37,758 nucleotides of DNA from positions 1-37,758 of IMG/VR virus record IMGVR_UViG_3300034283_000797; one strand, given 5' to 3'. This stretch comes from a virus. Under the pieces are notes generated by a model. The model worked only from the letters and a program-made list of their open reading frames with translations, did no database searches and had not been told where the DNA came from. Positions 13,977 to 21,130 of the stretch are shown piece by piece. Position numbers and translations under genes: made by a program. Within the stretch, counting starts at the first letter, position 1; each line of letters opens with the position of its first letter.

Positions 13977-14776
13977 GTAAAGAACTAACAACAACAAACA
14001 ATTCAATCGAGATGCTTCACGCTCTTCGAAACACAGTAGCGCCAGGACTTACCGAACCTGAGTTTATGCTGTTTGCTGAGATGTGCAGGGTTACAGGACT
14101 AAACCCTGCCACCAAAGAAATCTGGGCTATCAAAGCAGGTGGACGCCTACAGCTAATGACGGGGATCAACGGCTTTCTGCGCATAGCTAACTCGCACCCA
14201 CAGTTTGACGGTATGGAAGTGACTTATGAGTGGGACGACAAAACACTTATTAGCAGCACTGTGAAAGTCTATCGCAAAGATAGGCGCTTTCCGTCAGTAG
14301 CGACAGCTTACCTAGCTGAGTACGGCAAGAAGACTCCTATATGGGCTCAAATGCCGACGGTAATGTTAAGTAAGTGTGCAAAGAGTTTAGCTATTCGTGA
14401 AGCGTTCATTCAGGAATTAGGCGGTCTCTACACAGCAGAGGAGATGCCAGCATCATTTGCCGCTCCTACACCTCAACCGATTGAAGGTCATGAGGTAGTA
14501 GTGAGCACCAAAACGGGCGAGGTGCTTGGGTTTAAAAAGGAAGGCGTAGAAGTAGAAGGTTTAAAGCCGATGGATATTGCGGCTGAAATTAAGAAGCGCA
14601 CACAGCCTACCTACTACGATGTGACTAAGTTACCTGAAAAACATCAGGCAGCAGCGGAGCAGTACTTACGGGAATGTGAAGCAAGGGAAGTCAGAGAGCA
14701 CGTCTGGCGAGCACCGATACGCTTAGAACGCATGACACAGTGCATTGTGGAGGCACCAAGTGAAGACGAAGCATAA
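13973..14776 (+). CDS. bet: Bet/RecT-family single-strand annealing protein
   Basis: A 267-aa homologue of lambda Red beta, which anneals complementary single strands during phage recombination and replication. Recognisable segments are LTEPEFMLFAEMCRVTGLNP, KEIWAIKAGGRLQ-LMTGINGFL, the strand-rich YEWDDKTLISSTVKVYRKDR, and MLSKCAKSLAIREAF before GGLYTAEEM at about residue 155. The C-terminal 100 residues are less typical and charged. Start is an ATGA overlap with the zinc-finger gene. Downstream genes supply an SSB-like protein and nucleases, which fits a phage recombination module. A classical lambda Exo is not evident. Confidence 0.92.
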   Translation: MSKELTTTNNSIEMLHALRNTVAPGLTEPEFMLFAEMCRVTGLNPATKEIWAIKAGGRLQLMTGINGFLRIANSHPQFDGMEVTYEWDDKTLISSTVKVYRKDRRFPSVATAYLAEYGKKTPIWAQMPTVMLSKCAKSLAIREAFIQELGGLYTAEEMPASFAAPTPQPIEGHEVVVSTKTGEVLGFKKEGVEVEGLKPMDIAAEIKKRTQPTYYDVTKLPEKHQAAAEQYLRECEAREVREHVWRAPIRLERMTQCIVEAPSEDEA

Positions 14777-14814
14777 GCAAGAGTTGTTAAAAGTAAGAAC
14801 GGAGCAAGTTGTAT

Positions 14815-15030
14815 ATGGTAACAGAGCACTCACTCAAGAGACGAAAGAAGAAGAAGCGGGACTGGAAGCGAGACGATGCCAAGCACGTAAGAGACGGGTG
14901 GAAACGTCACACTACTTACTATCGTGTCGAATCGATCAATTATTTGCAGGAAATATCAACGTCAACAGGTCAGTTTCTTATGGATGTGATTGAAGATGTC
15001 ATCAACTTCTACCGCAAAAAGCATGATTGA
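14815..15030 (+). CDS. Hypothetical basic protein, 71 aa
   Basis: Read from the ATG at 14815, ten bases after GGAG. The N terminus is strongly basic (HSLKRRKKKKRDWKRDDAK), and the C-terminal half is helical (YRVESINYL...FLMDVIEDVINFYRKK). The gene follows bet by 38 bases and overlaps the next one. Nucleic-acid binding is suggested by charge only. A competing ORF in another frame over the same stretch looks less protein-like. Confidence 0.6.
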   Translation: MVTEHSLKRRKKKKRDWKRDDAKHVRDGWKRHTTYYRVESINYLQEISTSTGQFLMDVIEDVINFYRKKHD

Positions 15031-15172
15031 GATTCTAGCGGCACTTGACGCAGTTCTTGCTCAGTTTGATACAGACGAACACTTGTCAGTGTTTGAACTA
15101 GGTCAAGCCGATGGCTTGCGTTGGGCAAAGCAGATAGTTGAGGAAATAAAAAACCCGCCAGACTCCGTTTAA
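14996..15172 (+). CDS. Hypothetical small helical protein, about 58 aa
   Basis: An acidic, helical small protein (MIEILAALDAVLAQFD, then FELGQADGLRWAKQIVEEI). The start is uncertain: ATG at 14996 or at 15023, the latter overlapping the previous stop by eight bases; neither has a strong ribosome site. It ends inside the left arm of the hairpin region before the SSB-like gene. Confidence 0.6.
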   Translation: MSSTSTAKSMIEILAALDAVLAQFDTDEHLSVFELGQADGLRWAKQIVEEIKNPPDSV

Positions 15173-15187
15173 GTGAACTCTGACGGG
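15154..15187 (+). terminator. Intra-operon hairpin before the SSB-like gene
   Basis: CCCGCCAGA (15154-15162) pairs with TCTGACGGG (15179-15187) with one mismatch and a 16-base loop. It begins inside the end of the previous gene and ends seven bases before the AGGAGG of the SSB-like gene. No T-run follows, so it is more likely an attenuator or mRNA-stability element than a full terminator. Confidence 0.45.
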
Positions 15188-15205
15188 CGTAACTAGGAGG
15201 CATAT

Positions 15206-15622
15206 ATGAAATATGCTTATCAGCATAGTACCAGAGGAAATGACCGAGTGTCCAGGGACATGGTGAAACTGGGAACAGTATTGGAAAACGTAACAAACAA
15301 ACTAAGGAAAAGTATGAATAAGCCAGTGAAGGATTTTAAAGAAAAAGGCGTTAGCGTAGCAGTGTGGGAGACCCGTAATGGTGGTTACTCAATCAGCATC
15401 AGCAAGCGTTACAAGGACAAAGTATCAAACGAGTGGAAGGAGTCTAAATACTGGTTTAAAGAGGACCTGGGTAATCTTATTATTATGCTGCAAGGCGCTC
15501 TAGACTTTTGTGGTGGTGCTGAAGTGCATAAGGCTGAAGGTGTAACAAGCGGTCAAGGGCAGGTAGGCAAGCCAGCGACCTACGAACTATCGCAAAATGA
15601 AATAGATGACCTGCCTTTCTAG
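15206..15622 (+). CDS. Single-stranded DNA-binding protein (SSB-like)
   Basis: A 138-aa protein preceded by AGGAGG. The centre (about 48-105) has the strand pattern of phage SSB-like proteins: VSVAVWETRNGGYSISISKRYKD, then KYWFKEDLGNLIIMLQGALDF. The C terminus ends EIDDLPF (132-138), matching the acidic hydrophobic tip that bacterial SSBs use to recruit repair and replication proteins. Together with the Bet-like annealase it would coat single strands during replication and recombination. The assignment rests on the tail and general pattern, not on a search. Confidence 0.75.
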   Translation: MKYAYQHSTRGNDRVSRDMVKLGTVLENVTNKLRKSMNKPVKDFKEKGVSVAVWETRNGGYSISISKRYKDKVSNEWKESKYWFKEDLGNLIIMLQGALDFCGGAEVHKAEGVTSGQGQVGKPATYELSQNEIDDLPF

Positions 15623-15624
15623 TC

Positions 15625-16119
15625 ATGTTCACGCCAATACCCATAACACTATCCAACGTGGAAATGCTTAACGCTGCTACTGTTGGTGTCACTCGTAGGC
15701 TTGCCGCTGTTAAACGACAACGGCAACACACAAATGGCACACCAACAATAGATATGTGGGGCATGGACATTGAAGGCGCTGGTGCTGAACTGGTAGTGGC
15801 AAAGTGGCTAGGAAGATACTGGAACGCACTTGCTAATGATCCAAACACGCTAGAAGGCGATGTGGGACGTTATCAAGTGCGGCATACCAAGCGTTTAGAC
15901 GGCTCGTTAATTTTGCATGACAAGGATAACAGTGAGGCTTTGTTTGTGCTTGTAGTTGGTCAGTATCCTACATACGAGATTAGAGGTTGGATCAGCGGTA
16001 AGGACGGCAAGCAATCGCAGCACTGGCGAACAGGAGAGCGACCAGCTTATTTTGTGCCGCAGTCTGCTTTGCTAGACCCAACAGAACTCGAAATGAGTGT
16101 AAAGTGTAGAGAATTATGA
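15625..16119 (+). CDS. PDDEXK-nuclease-like protein
   Basis: A 164-aa protein beginning two bases after the SSB-like gene. The pattern IEGAGAELVVAKWLGRYW, then EGDVGRYQVRHTKR..GSLILHDKDN and ALFVLVVGQYPTYEIRGWISG, recalls a phage family with a restriction-endonuclease-like fold: helix with Glu, strand with Asp, then a basic strand. A classical E-x-K is replaced by QVRHTKR, so catalysis is uncertain. It may serve as the exonuclease partner of the annealase or as a resolvase. Structure prediction would decide. Confidence 0.55.
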   Translation: MFTPIPITLSNVEMLNAATVGVTRRLAAVKRQRQHTNGTPTIDMWGMDIEGAGAELVVAKWLGRYWNALANDPNTLEGDVGRYQVRHTKRLDGSLILHDKDNSEALFVLVVGQYPTYEIRGWISGKDGKQSQHWRTGERPAYFVPQSALLDPTELEMSVKCREL

Positions 16120-16180
16120 AAACACCTATGGATTCGTTTGAAAGGTAGATATGAGCAAAACACCTGAAGAGATGGCGTAA
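16116..16180 (+). pseudogene. Decayed ORF starts (MKTP and MSKTPEEMA remnants)
   Basis: Two very short frames occur here: an ATG at 16116 overlapping the previous stop, ending after ten codons, and an ATG at 16151 that reads MSKTPEEMA and stops. The second is a near copy of the first nine codons of the gene at 16479, with its upstream bases. It looks like a gene start left behind after duplication or insertion. Confidence 0.6.
16151..16176 (+). repeat. Direct repeat, copy 1 (with 16479-16504)
   Basis: This 26-base element differs from 16479-16504 by a single base. Similarity extends into the upstream GGTAGA. The two copies flank the 92-aa gene at 16217-16495. Confidence 0.75.
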
Positions 16181-16216
16181 AATTGACAGACCTTATACCA
16201 GTAGCAAAGGAACAAG

Positions 16217-16495
16217 ATGAATAAGACACCAGAAGAACAAAAAGAATACAATTTGGGATATAAAGAAGGCGAAATAATAGGGACAAGTTATGTGATGCAA
16301 ATAAGAGCTGCTAACTACACAAACAGTGAAAGTTTAGCTGAAAAAATCGCAGCAAACGTATTTGAGCGGTTAAATAATAAGACTGTTTCGCAAGCATTTG
16401 TGAATGGTTTTCAAGACGCGATGCGAAGCATTGAAAGAATGTTTAAAGACGCTACAAAGGCATTAAAAGAGGTAGAAGATGAGCAAGACACCTGA
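16217..16495 (+). CDS. Hypothetical helical protein, 92 aa
   Basis: A charged helical protein starting MNKTPEEQKEYNLGYKEG, a variant of the MSKTPEE start of the next gene. The middle (SLAEKIAANVFERLNNK) and end are amphipathic helices. It overlaps the next gene by 17 bases and is bracketed by the direct repeat at 16151 and 16479. It was probably inserted or duplicated at this site. Function unknown. Confidence 0.65.
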   Translation: MNKTPEEQKEYNLGYKEGEIIGTSYVMQIRAANYTNSESLAEKIAANVFERLNNKTVSQAFVNGFQDAMRSIERMFKDATKALKEVEDEQDT

Positions 16496-16504
16496 AGAGA
16501 TGGC
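16479..16504 (+). repeat. Direct repeat, copy 2 (with 16151-16176)
   Basis: The intact version of the 26-base element, forming the first nine codons of the 82-aa gene. It differs from copy 1 only at one third-codon position (AAG against AAA). Confidence 0.75.
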
Positions 16505-16727
16505 AGAGGAGGCGCTTATGACTGACGACAAAACTAAGGCAGATATGCGTATGTGTTTAGAACAATTTGAAAAGCAATTAGATGAAGTAGTTCCAGACAT
16601 TATGTTTATGAGTAATGAATACTATCAAAACAATAAAGCTAAGCTAGATAAACTAGGGTTAGTAGCGCAAGTAGTAGTTTGCGATAATAACCAAAACATA
16701 TTTAAGGTAGAAGATGATAAATCATAA
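16479..16727 (+). CDS. Hypothetical acidic helical protein, 82 aa
   Basis: It starts MSKTPEEMAEEALMTDDKTK and continues as an acidic helical protein with FEKQLDEVVPDIMF. It overlaps the preceding gene by 17 bases and the following DUF551 gene by 14. Proteins with this kind of N terminus are frequent in phage accessory regions next to DUF551 proteins. Function is unknown. Confidence 0.65.
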   Translation: MSKTPEEMAEEALMTDDKTKADMRMCLEQFEKQLDEVVPDIMFMSNEYYQNNKAKLDKLGLVAQVVVCDNNQNIFKVEDDKS

Positions 16728-17061
16728 GCAATTAGCAGAGGAGTATGCTTTTAACATTTTTGGAGAATGCTATGAGTCTCTTATAGGAGAAGAACAAGAA
16801 GTATACTCACATGCTAAAGATGCTTTTCTCGCTGGCTACCAAGCAGCAGCGCCGCAATGGATTAGCGTAAAGGATAGGCTGCCGGAATTAAACATTCTAG
16901 TTCTGTGCTGTTCCTTAAAATCGCTTTGTCCAACTTATGGATGGTTTGATGGTAATTTTTGGAGCGTAAACGACGAACCTAATTACTTCAAAGACAAGAT
17001 TGATTGCATTAGTTTTATTACCCACTGGATGCCGCTACCCGAAGCGCCGAAGGAGGAGTAA
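16714..17061 (+). CDS. DUF551-family protein
   Basis: A 115-aa protein whose second half has the DUF551 hallmarks: QWISVKDRLPE near residue 49 and the end FITHWMPLPEAP. The N-terminal half is a helical module (QLAEEYAFNIFGECYESL). DUF551 proteins are common in phage accessory regions but have no established role. It stops immediately before the next start. Confidence 0.8.
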   Translation: MINHKQLAEEYAFNIFGECYESLIGEEQEVYSHAKDAFLAGYQAAAPQWISVKDRLPELNILVLCCSLKSLCPTYGWFDGNFWSVNDEPNYFKDKIDCISFITHWMPLPEAPKEE

Positions 17062-17667
17062 ATGAACGCAGACATACCCCCGCTTAAAGTCTGGATAGAA
17101 GCTAAAAACTTAAACGGTAAAGAAGGTTTCGAACATGGCTACGCATTTGCAATACAATCCTACAAAGCAAGAGCGATCCAGTTTCATGTACTACTTGAGT
17201 CAGGCGCTCACTTTCGCCATATTCCTCTTCATTGGCTTTGGCATGACACTACTAGTGGCGACGGTTCTACATACCCTCTGGACCTTCTTCAACTATGGGA
17301 TTGTTTCAGTTACCGCCCCGTAGTCACCACCTTTGACATCCTAAAAGACTATCAGTGTGACGCCGTTCTTAAAGACAAAACCAAAGTATCGGGCACTTAC
17401 TGGTTTACGATTGACTGGCTACCTGATTCTGAGTCTGAGTCTGCTTTCCTGCTCCAACCCGATCAAAACAAATGTGCCCATGTCGTTTTGCTTGATAACG
17501 GACAAGTCGCAGCTCTGCCTACCAATAGACTCGTCTTCAAGGATGCCTTTTTTATTGGAAACAATCCAACAGCACCAACACGAGATTATGCTACACTCGA
17601 CACAGCTTGGTCAGCAGAGGATTGTAACCGCTGGTCAGTAGCGGAAACTGAGAACACCTATTATTGA
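17062..17667 (+). CDS. Conserved phage protein of unknown function, 201 aa
   Basis: A soluble protein starting directly after the DUF551 stop, with GGAGGAG upstream. Segments GYAFAIQSYKARAIQFHVLL-ESGAHFRHIPLH and a late KCAHVVLLDNGQVAALPTNR are patterns I recall from a family of small phage proteins of unknown role. No catalytic motif is visible. Another frame over the same bases is largely open with hydrophobic stretches but is judged a shadow. Confidence 0.75.
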   Translation: MNADIPPLKVWIEAKNLNGKEGFEHGYAFAIQSYKARAIQFHVLLESGAHFRHIPLHWLWHDTTSGDGSTYPLDLLQLWDCFSYRPVVTTFDILKDYQCDAVLKDKTKVSGTYWFTIDWLPDSESESAFLLQPDQNKCAHVVLLDNGQVAALPTNRLVFKDAFFIGNNPTAPTRDYATLDTAWSAEDCNRWSVAETENTYY

Positions 17668-17724
17668 GTTGTAGCCCTGTTGTACTTGGTCCATAATTGT
17701 CAAGACTAAGTTACAGGAGGCATT

Positions 17725-18069
17725 GTGGTAAACTCACGAGCCAAAGGCGCCAGAGCTGAACGTGAGCTAGCCAATCGCCTAAAAGAGTACGGCTATCAAG
17801 CACACCGCACACAGCAGTTTTGCGGTAAGGCTGGCAACTCAGACGTAGAGTGCCATGAGCTTAGTCAGTTCCATCTTGAGTGTAAGATGGTAGAAGCTCT
17901 AAACATAGACAAAGCCATGGACCAAGCAACTAGAGATTGCGGGGACCGAACACCAGTTGTAGTGCATCGAAAAAAACAGCGCCCCTGGCTAGTCACAATG
18001 TACTTAGAAGATTGGTTGAAACTGCAAGATGCAAGAAAAACAGAAGATAAACGAAACGGAACCGTTTGA
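17725..18069 (+). CDS. Holliday-junction-resolvase-like PDDEXK endonuclease
   Basis: A 114-aa protein with a GTG start behind a strong AGGAGG. It matches a phage nuclease family: SRAKGARAERELANRL (helix with E12), then KAGNSDVECHEL with D40 and FHLECKMVEAL giving E52-x-K54. A helix follows (DKAMDQATRDCGD), then VVVHRKKQRPWLVTM. This D-ExK core is that of Hjc-like resolvases, which cut branched DNA. It would process recombination or replication intermediates before packaging. The next gene overlaps it by 41 bases. Confidence 0.82.
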   Translation: MVNSRAKGARAERELANRLKEYGYQAHRTQQFCGKAGNSDVECHELSQFHLECKMVEALNIDKAMDQATRDCGDRTPVVVHRKKQRPWLVTMYLEDWLKLQDARKTEDKRNGTV

Positions 18070-18355
18070 TCATAAAGCTACGCCAGAACAATTACTCTGG
18101 CTGGCTGTAATAGAGCGAGCTTTACTAGACTACGCTTGCCCTACCTCTGACTCACAGAAGTGCCATAACATCGGGCTAGACTGGTTTTTCTATGAGCTAA
18201 AATCCAAACCTTACAACCTAGAGTATATCTGCGAGAACTTTCTTAACTTTCCGGCAGGCGCAGAGAAAGTAAGGAAGCGACTAGAACGATTGATTAACTC
18301 TGAGTTTCCAGAACAAGCAATCAACCGCTCACGCCGCTACAAAGGTTTCTATTAA
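18029..18355 (+). CDS. Conserved hypothetical protein, 108 aa
   Basis: A helical protein with LLWLAVIERALLDYACP and a basic C terminus (SRRYKGFY). It overlaps the nuclease gene by 41 bases and is the last gene of the rightward arm, overlapping the convergent holin-like gene end by four bases. No recognised function; coupling to the nuclease suggests a linked role. Confidence 0.7.
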   Translation: MQEKQKINETEPFDHKATPEQLLWLAVIERALLDYACPTSDSQKCHNIGLDWFFYELKSKPYNLEYICENFLNFPAGAEKVRKRLERLINSEFPEQAINRSRRYKGFY

Positions 18356-18537
18356 CGCTTCTTTTTCTTGTCAACAATCGACCAAACCTGACTAACGCCG
18401 TAGACAACAGCGCCAGCAACTACAGGCTCAGCAGCTTTAGCTAGACCCTGTGCGGCTTCCTCAGTCACGCCAATGGTAAGCAATCCACCAGCGGCTAAGG
18501 TGAGCAAGTGTCGGACAATGGATAAAAGTATTGGCAT
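18352..18537 (-). CDS. Holin-like small membrane protein
   Basis: A 61-aa protein with two hydrophobic stretches (about residues 3-24 and 36-54) and a basic tail (VDKKKKR). This is the layout of short phage holins: two spans and a charged C terminus; it resembles the Pam3-gp28-type family. A good AGAGGA precedes the ATG. It is the last gene of the late operon, next to envelope-directed genes, so control of lysis timing in the inner membrane is likely. Its 5' end overlaps the 271-aa gene by 43 bases. Confidence 0.7.
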   Translation of the reverse strand: MPILLSIVRHLLTLAAGGLLTIGVTEEAAQGLAKAAEPVVAGAVVYGVSQVWSIVDKKKKR

Positions 18538-19310
18538 ATAATTCCTCTGGTATACTCAAACAAACTACTATCGTACTTACAGTTTCTACTTCTTGGATCT
18601 ATGAACTTACCCCGTATGCAGTTCATCCACGGCTCCCAGTAATAGGTTAGGTCGCAGTGTCTATACTTATCAACCCACTTCTTTACGTTAATTGTAGAGC
18701 CGTCTATGCCGTCTAAATCAACTATACAAGGGGTAGAGAGTCTAGGATTTGTTCCATGCTTCTCACAGGTGGTTCCAGATAAACACGATTGGCGGTAAGG
18801 ATTATCCACAATGTTACACCCAGGCAAAGCACTAGATACAAGAGCACCCATAACTCTTCTTGCTCGTCCATTTAGGTCACACTCCAAACAAGGCGCTACA
18901 TAACACGTCATCGGACCTACAGCCTTACTTAACCTTACCTTTAACCTACCTAGCACCCTTTTAAACCTGGCAACTGACTGCCCTCTACCTCGTATAAACT
19001 CCCTGCTAGCCGATGCCGCTGTTTGCCCGTAGAGAATCTCATACTTCCCGCATCGCTTGTTTCTCATGCAAGGTGAATTGGCTATATGGACCCGTACTAC
19101 CTTTGGTCTAGTGTCCTGTAATAGCCTGTCAGCGCACTTGCAATCGCTACCGAAGGTATTCTCTAACCAACCCGCTACAATCGTTTCCTGGCCATTGTAG
19201 GACTTTATAGCGGCATCACAGCTAAACTTAGGGTGACACAAAGCAAGATAACTAGGTGCCTGAGCCTGAGCACTACCAATAAACGCTAGTAATGCTATCA
19301 GCCACCTCAT
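18495..19310 (-). CDS. Secreted cysteine-rich protein in the lysis region
   Basis: A 271-aa protein with a Sec signal peptide (MRWLIALLAFIGSAQA, cleavage near residue 16). The mature chain holds 18 Cys, an even number compatible with nine disulfides in the periplasm. Clusters include CKCADRL, MTCYVAPCLECD and a C-terminal region with TPCIVDLDGIDGS and YYWEPWMNC. I do not recognise the family and see no standard muramidase or amidase motif. It lies between the holin-like gene and a membrane/coiled-coil gene. A role in lysis or a secreted late function is inferred from location. Confidence 0.75.
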   Translation of the reverse strand: MRWLIALLAFIGSAQAQAPSYLALCHPKFSCDAAIKSYNGQETIVAGWLENTFGSDCKCADRLLQDTRPKVVRVHIANSPCMRNKRCGKYEILYGQTAASASREFIRGRGQSVARFKRVLGRLKVRLSKAVGPMTCYVAPCLECDLNGRARRVMGALVSSALPGCNIVDNPYRQSCLSGTTCEKHGTNPRLSTPCIVDLDGIDGSTINVKKWVDKYRHCDLTYYWEPWMNCIRGKFIDPRSRNCKYDSSLFEYTRGIICQYFYPLSDTCSP

Positions 19311-19549
19311 TTCTCCAATGCTCGATCTAACTTCTTCTCTATTCGATCTAACCTATCCTTAACCGCTACTAACTCAATGTGAGTCACTTCTGCTTGCATA
19401 ACTAACTCATACTTCTTCTGCTCAAGCTCTTTAAGTGAGTTCTTTACACTGCGGTAATCCATGCCGACAATAGACACAACCACACCGATGATGGCTTTCA
19501 CCATGAGGTCAAACCAATACTTTACCTGCAAGAAATCTTCGCTCATCAA
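19307..19549 (-). CDS. Membrane protein with coiled coil (spanin or holin candidate)
   Basis: An 80-aa protein with one hydrophobic segment at about residues 13-30 (FDLMVKAIIGVVVSIVGM) followed by a heptad-like charged helix to the end (KELEQKKYELV, then DRLDRIEKKLDRALEK). A single N-terminal span with a coiled coil recalls inner-membrane spanins and XhlA-like proteins. It overlaps both neighbours by four bases in the late lysis region. No outer-membrane lipoprotein partner is seen next to it, so the spanin reading is uncertain. Confidence 0.65.
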   Translation of the reverse strand: MMSEDFLQVKYWFDLMVKAIIGVVVSIVGMDYRSVKNSLKELEQKKYELVMQAEVTHIELVAVKDRLDRIEKKLDRALEK

Positions 19550-19965
19550 TGCACCCTCCCACCCCCGTAAGCATCAATGACAATTAGTTCAGCTTCTAAA
19601 CAACCTGATAGCTTGCCCATAAACTGCAAGAACGCAGACCGTGATGCCAATATAGCCGGCTCACTGTCTATCTTGCTAAACTGCATACCCAACAAGATAC
19701 AGCCGTTAGTATCCTTATGCGTATTGCCAGCGTGAAACAAAATATGATCACGTTCAGGCACGTCCATCACCTGCCAAGTCTTTCCAAACTTAGGGCTATT
19801 CCTTGGCATAATTTTATACCGCCCCACAGGTATGCAGCTAATCATGCGTTCATTATCTCGCCAGGCATCTTCTAACGTTACAAACTCAGGCGAGTCATCA
19901 ATACACAACACACCAAGTGTTGCGTTGTTGTACTCCGTAACTCGCACTAAGCGTAGCCGCTTCAT
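19546..19965 (-). CDS. DUF5675-family protein (possible murein-acting enzyme)
   Basis: A 139-aa protein read from the ATG at 19965, which overlaps the preceding TAA (TAATG) and has GAGGC upstream. It shows the family pattern: LGVLCIDDSPEFVTLEDAWR, then CIPVGRYKIMPRNSPKFG, VMDVPERDHILFHAGNTHKD and TNGCILLGM. The HAGN...TNGCI arrangement, with a His and a Cys in conserved strands, recalls L,D-transpeptidase-like folds, and DUF5675 genes often sit among phage lysis genes. A peptidoglycan-related function is inference. Confidence 0.8.
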   Translation of the reverse strand: MKRLRLVRVTEYNNATLGVLCIDDSPEFVTLEDAWRDNERMISCIPVGRYKIMPRNSPKFGKTWQVMDVPERDHILFHAGNTHKDTNGCILLGMQFSKIDSEPAILASRSAFLQFMGKLSGCLEAELIVIDAYGGGRVH

Positions 19966-20201
19966 TATGGAGCCTCTGGAAGTACCCAAGTCTTAGGGTC
20001 TGGTCCCTGTTTAGTTAGATCGCGCAACGCTCTGCGGTATGCGATCCAATCAGCCTTGTTAGTTACTGGTGAATCACCGAGCTGCGTCCAGTCCGATGCG
20101 GCTAGTTCGCGGTTCCGCCATGCCTTGCAGTAATCGGCGATAAACTCATCGGTGCAGTCTTCTGGATTAAAGGAGCTTGGGCAGATGTTTATATAATTCA
20201 T
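19965..20201 (-). CDS. Tail fibre assembly chaperone-like protein
   Basis: A 78-aa protein read from an ATG at 20201, one base after the fibre gene stop. Its C-terminal half has ASDWTQLGDSPV..KADWIAYRRALRDLT, the SDW-T-Q-xD-x-P and W-x-YR-x-LRD motif of phage tail fibre assembly/APC proteins. These proteins help fibre folding or attachment and normally follow the fibre gene, as here. Confidence 0.75.
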   Translation of the reverse strand: MNYINICPSSFNPEDCTDEFIADYCKAWRNRELAASDWTQLGDSPVTNKADWIAYRRALRDLTKQGPDPKTWVLPEAP

Positions 20202-20202
20202 A

Positions 20203-21120
20203 TTACACCGCTGCATAGGTTACAGTCGCAGTGATATATTTGCCCGCAGCTAAAGCAAAGTTCCCACTACTTGCCGCATCTTTATAGTGCCGTAGGGTAG
20301 TAGTTGAAATGACCACGACATTTGCGACCTGCCAACTAGAATCAAACGTAAACCCCGCTATTGGAGCCTGACTAGATGCTATGCTGGCATTTACGGGCAG
20401 GTTTAACTCGATGAATGTAGATGCGGTGCCTCCTGTAGTGCCGTCGAGCTGATAGCTCATGTGAACAATCTTTCCAATCTTGCGAAACTTTTTGCGTGAG
20501 TACGTGATAGATGTAAAGGTCATGGTGCCGCCAGGAGTAGCGACCAAGCTCCAATCAATCCACCCCCCAGGGTCATTAGTGATGACAAAATTAGTGCCAT
20601 CGTAAATCAACTCCATTATTGCGCCACCGATCCATGTACCGAGAGTGGGGTTCGATGCGTCCTCATTGTTTACGATGTTTTTAGCGCCGAGACTGTTGAT
20701 GTTGAGCGTATGTGCCGTATTGGTTGCGCCCGTTGAGCCAAGGCTGCTACCGACTTTTAGCCGGAACTTCTGCCCAGCCTTGTATGCTGTAATGGCGGGA
20801 GTTGCGCTTGCCGTCTGCGCCGTAGCAGTACCACCAGTAGTTCCCAACCAAACAAAATCTCCATCTTGTGCCTGACCTACCGCAGCGTAATCAGTTCTTG
20901 CAGAACCGTTAGCGACGCCAGTGTGCTTAAATCCTCCCATAGGAAGGTTCGCATTTGGAGTATTTTGCCCGTCTTTAGTTAGACAATTATTAATACCAGT
21001 AGCTAAATCATTGTCCTGAGTATCGTGACGAGCAGGTTCAATGCCAACGCCATTGTTGAAATCTGTTACCCACTCGTTAGCTCCGTTCGCTCTTGTAAAT
21101 GTTCCACCAGCCCAAGCCAT
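20203..21120 (-). CDS. Tail fibre / receptor-binding protein
   Basis: A 305-aa protein rich in Thr, Gly, Ala and Ser. The N-terminal part (to about residue 80) contains NLPMGGFKHTGVANGSA, a motif typical of tail fibre N-terminal and shaft regions. The middle (about 100-190) is a strand-rich repeat with YKAGQKFRLKV and MELIYDGTNFVIT. The C-terminal third is unrelated and presumably binds the receptor. It is followed by the chaperone gene. It stands last among the virion genes, before lysis, the common fibre location. Confidence 0.82.
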   Translation of the reverse strand: MAWAGGTFTRANGANEWVTDFNNGVGIEPARHDTQDNDLATGINNCLTKDGQNTPNANLPMGGFKHTGVANGSARTDYAAVGQAQDGDFVWLGTTGGTATAQTASATPAITAYKAGQKFRLKVGSSLGSTGATNTAHTLNINSLGAKNIVNNEDASNPTLGTWIGGAIMELIYDGTNFVITNDPGGWIDWSLVATPGGTMTFTSITYSRKKFRKIGKIVHMSYQLDGTTGGTASTFIELNLPVNASIASSQAPIAGFTFDSSWQVANVVVISTTTLRHYKDAASSGNFALAAGKYITATVTYAAV

Positions 21121-21130
21121 GACTCTCTCC

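Noticed and set aside
14745-14993. 82-aa ORF overlapping the end of bet
   Set aside because: It starts with a GTG inside bet without a ribosome site and has an unlikely composition; the frame starting at 14815 has a site and a plausible helical product.
17135-17641. Open frame inside the 201-aa gene giving a membrane protein (62 aa) and a lipoprotein-like ORF (94 aa with LLSC)
   Set aside because: Both lie in one alternative frame of a gene with a recognisable conserved pattern. The hydrophobic runs arise from shifted Ser/Asp-rich codons, and an Rz/Rz1-like reading would need both frames to be functional.
20203-21120. Possible diversity-generating retroelement at the tail fibre
   Set aside because: No reverse transcriptase gene and no second copy of the fibre C-terminal bases were seen in the window.
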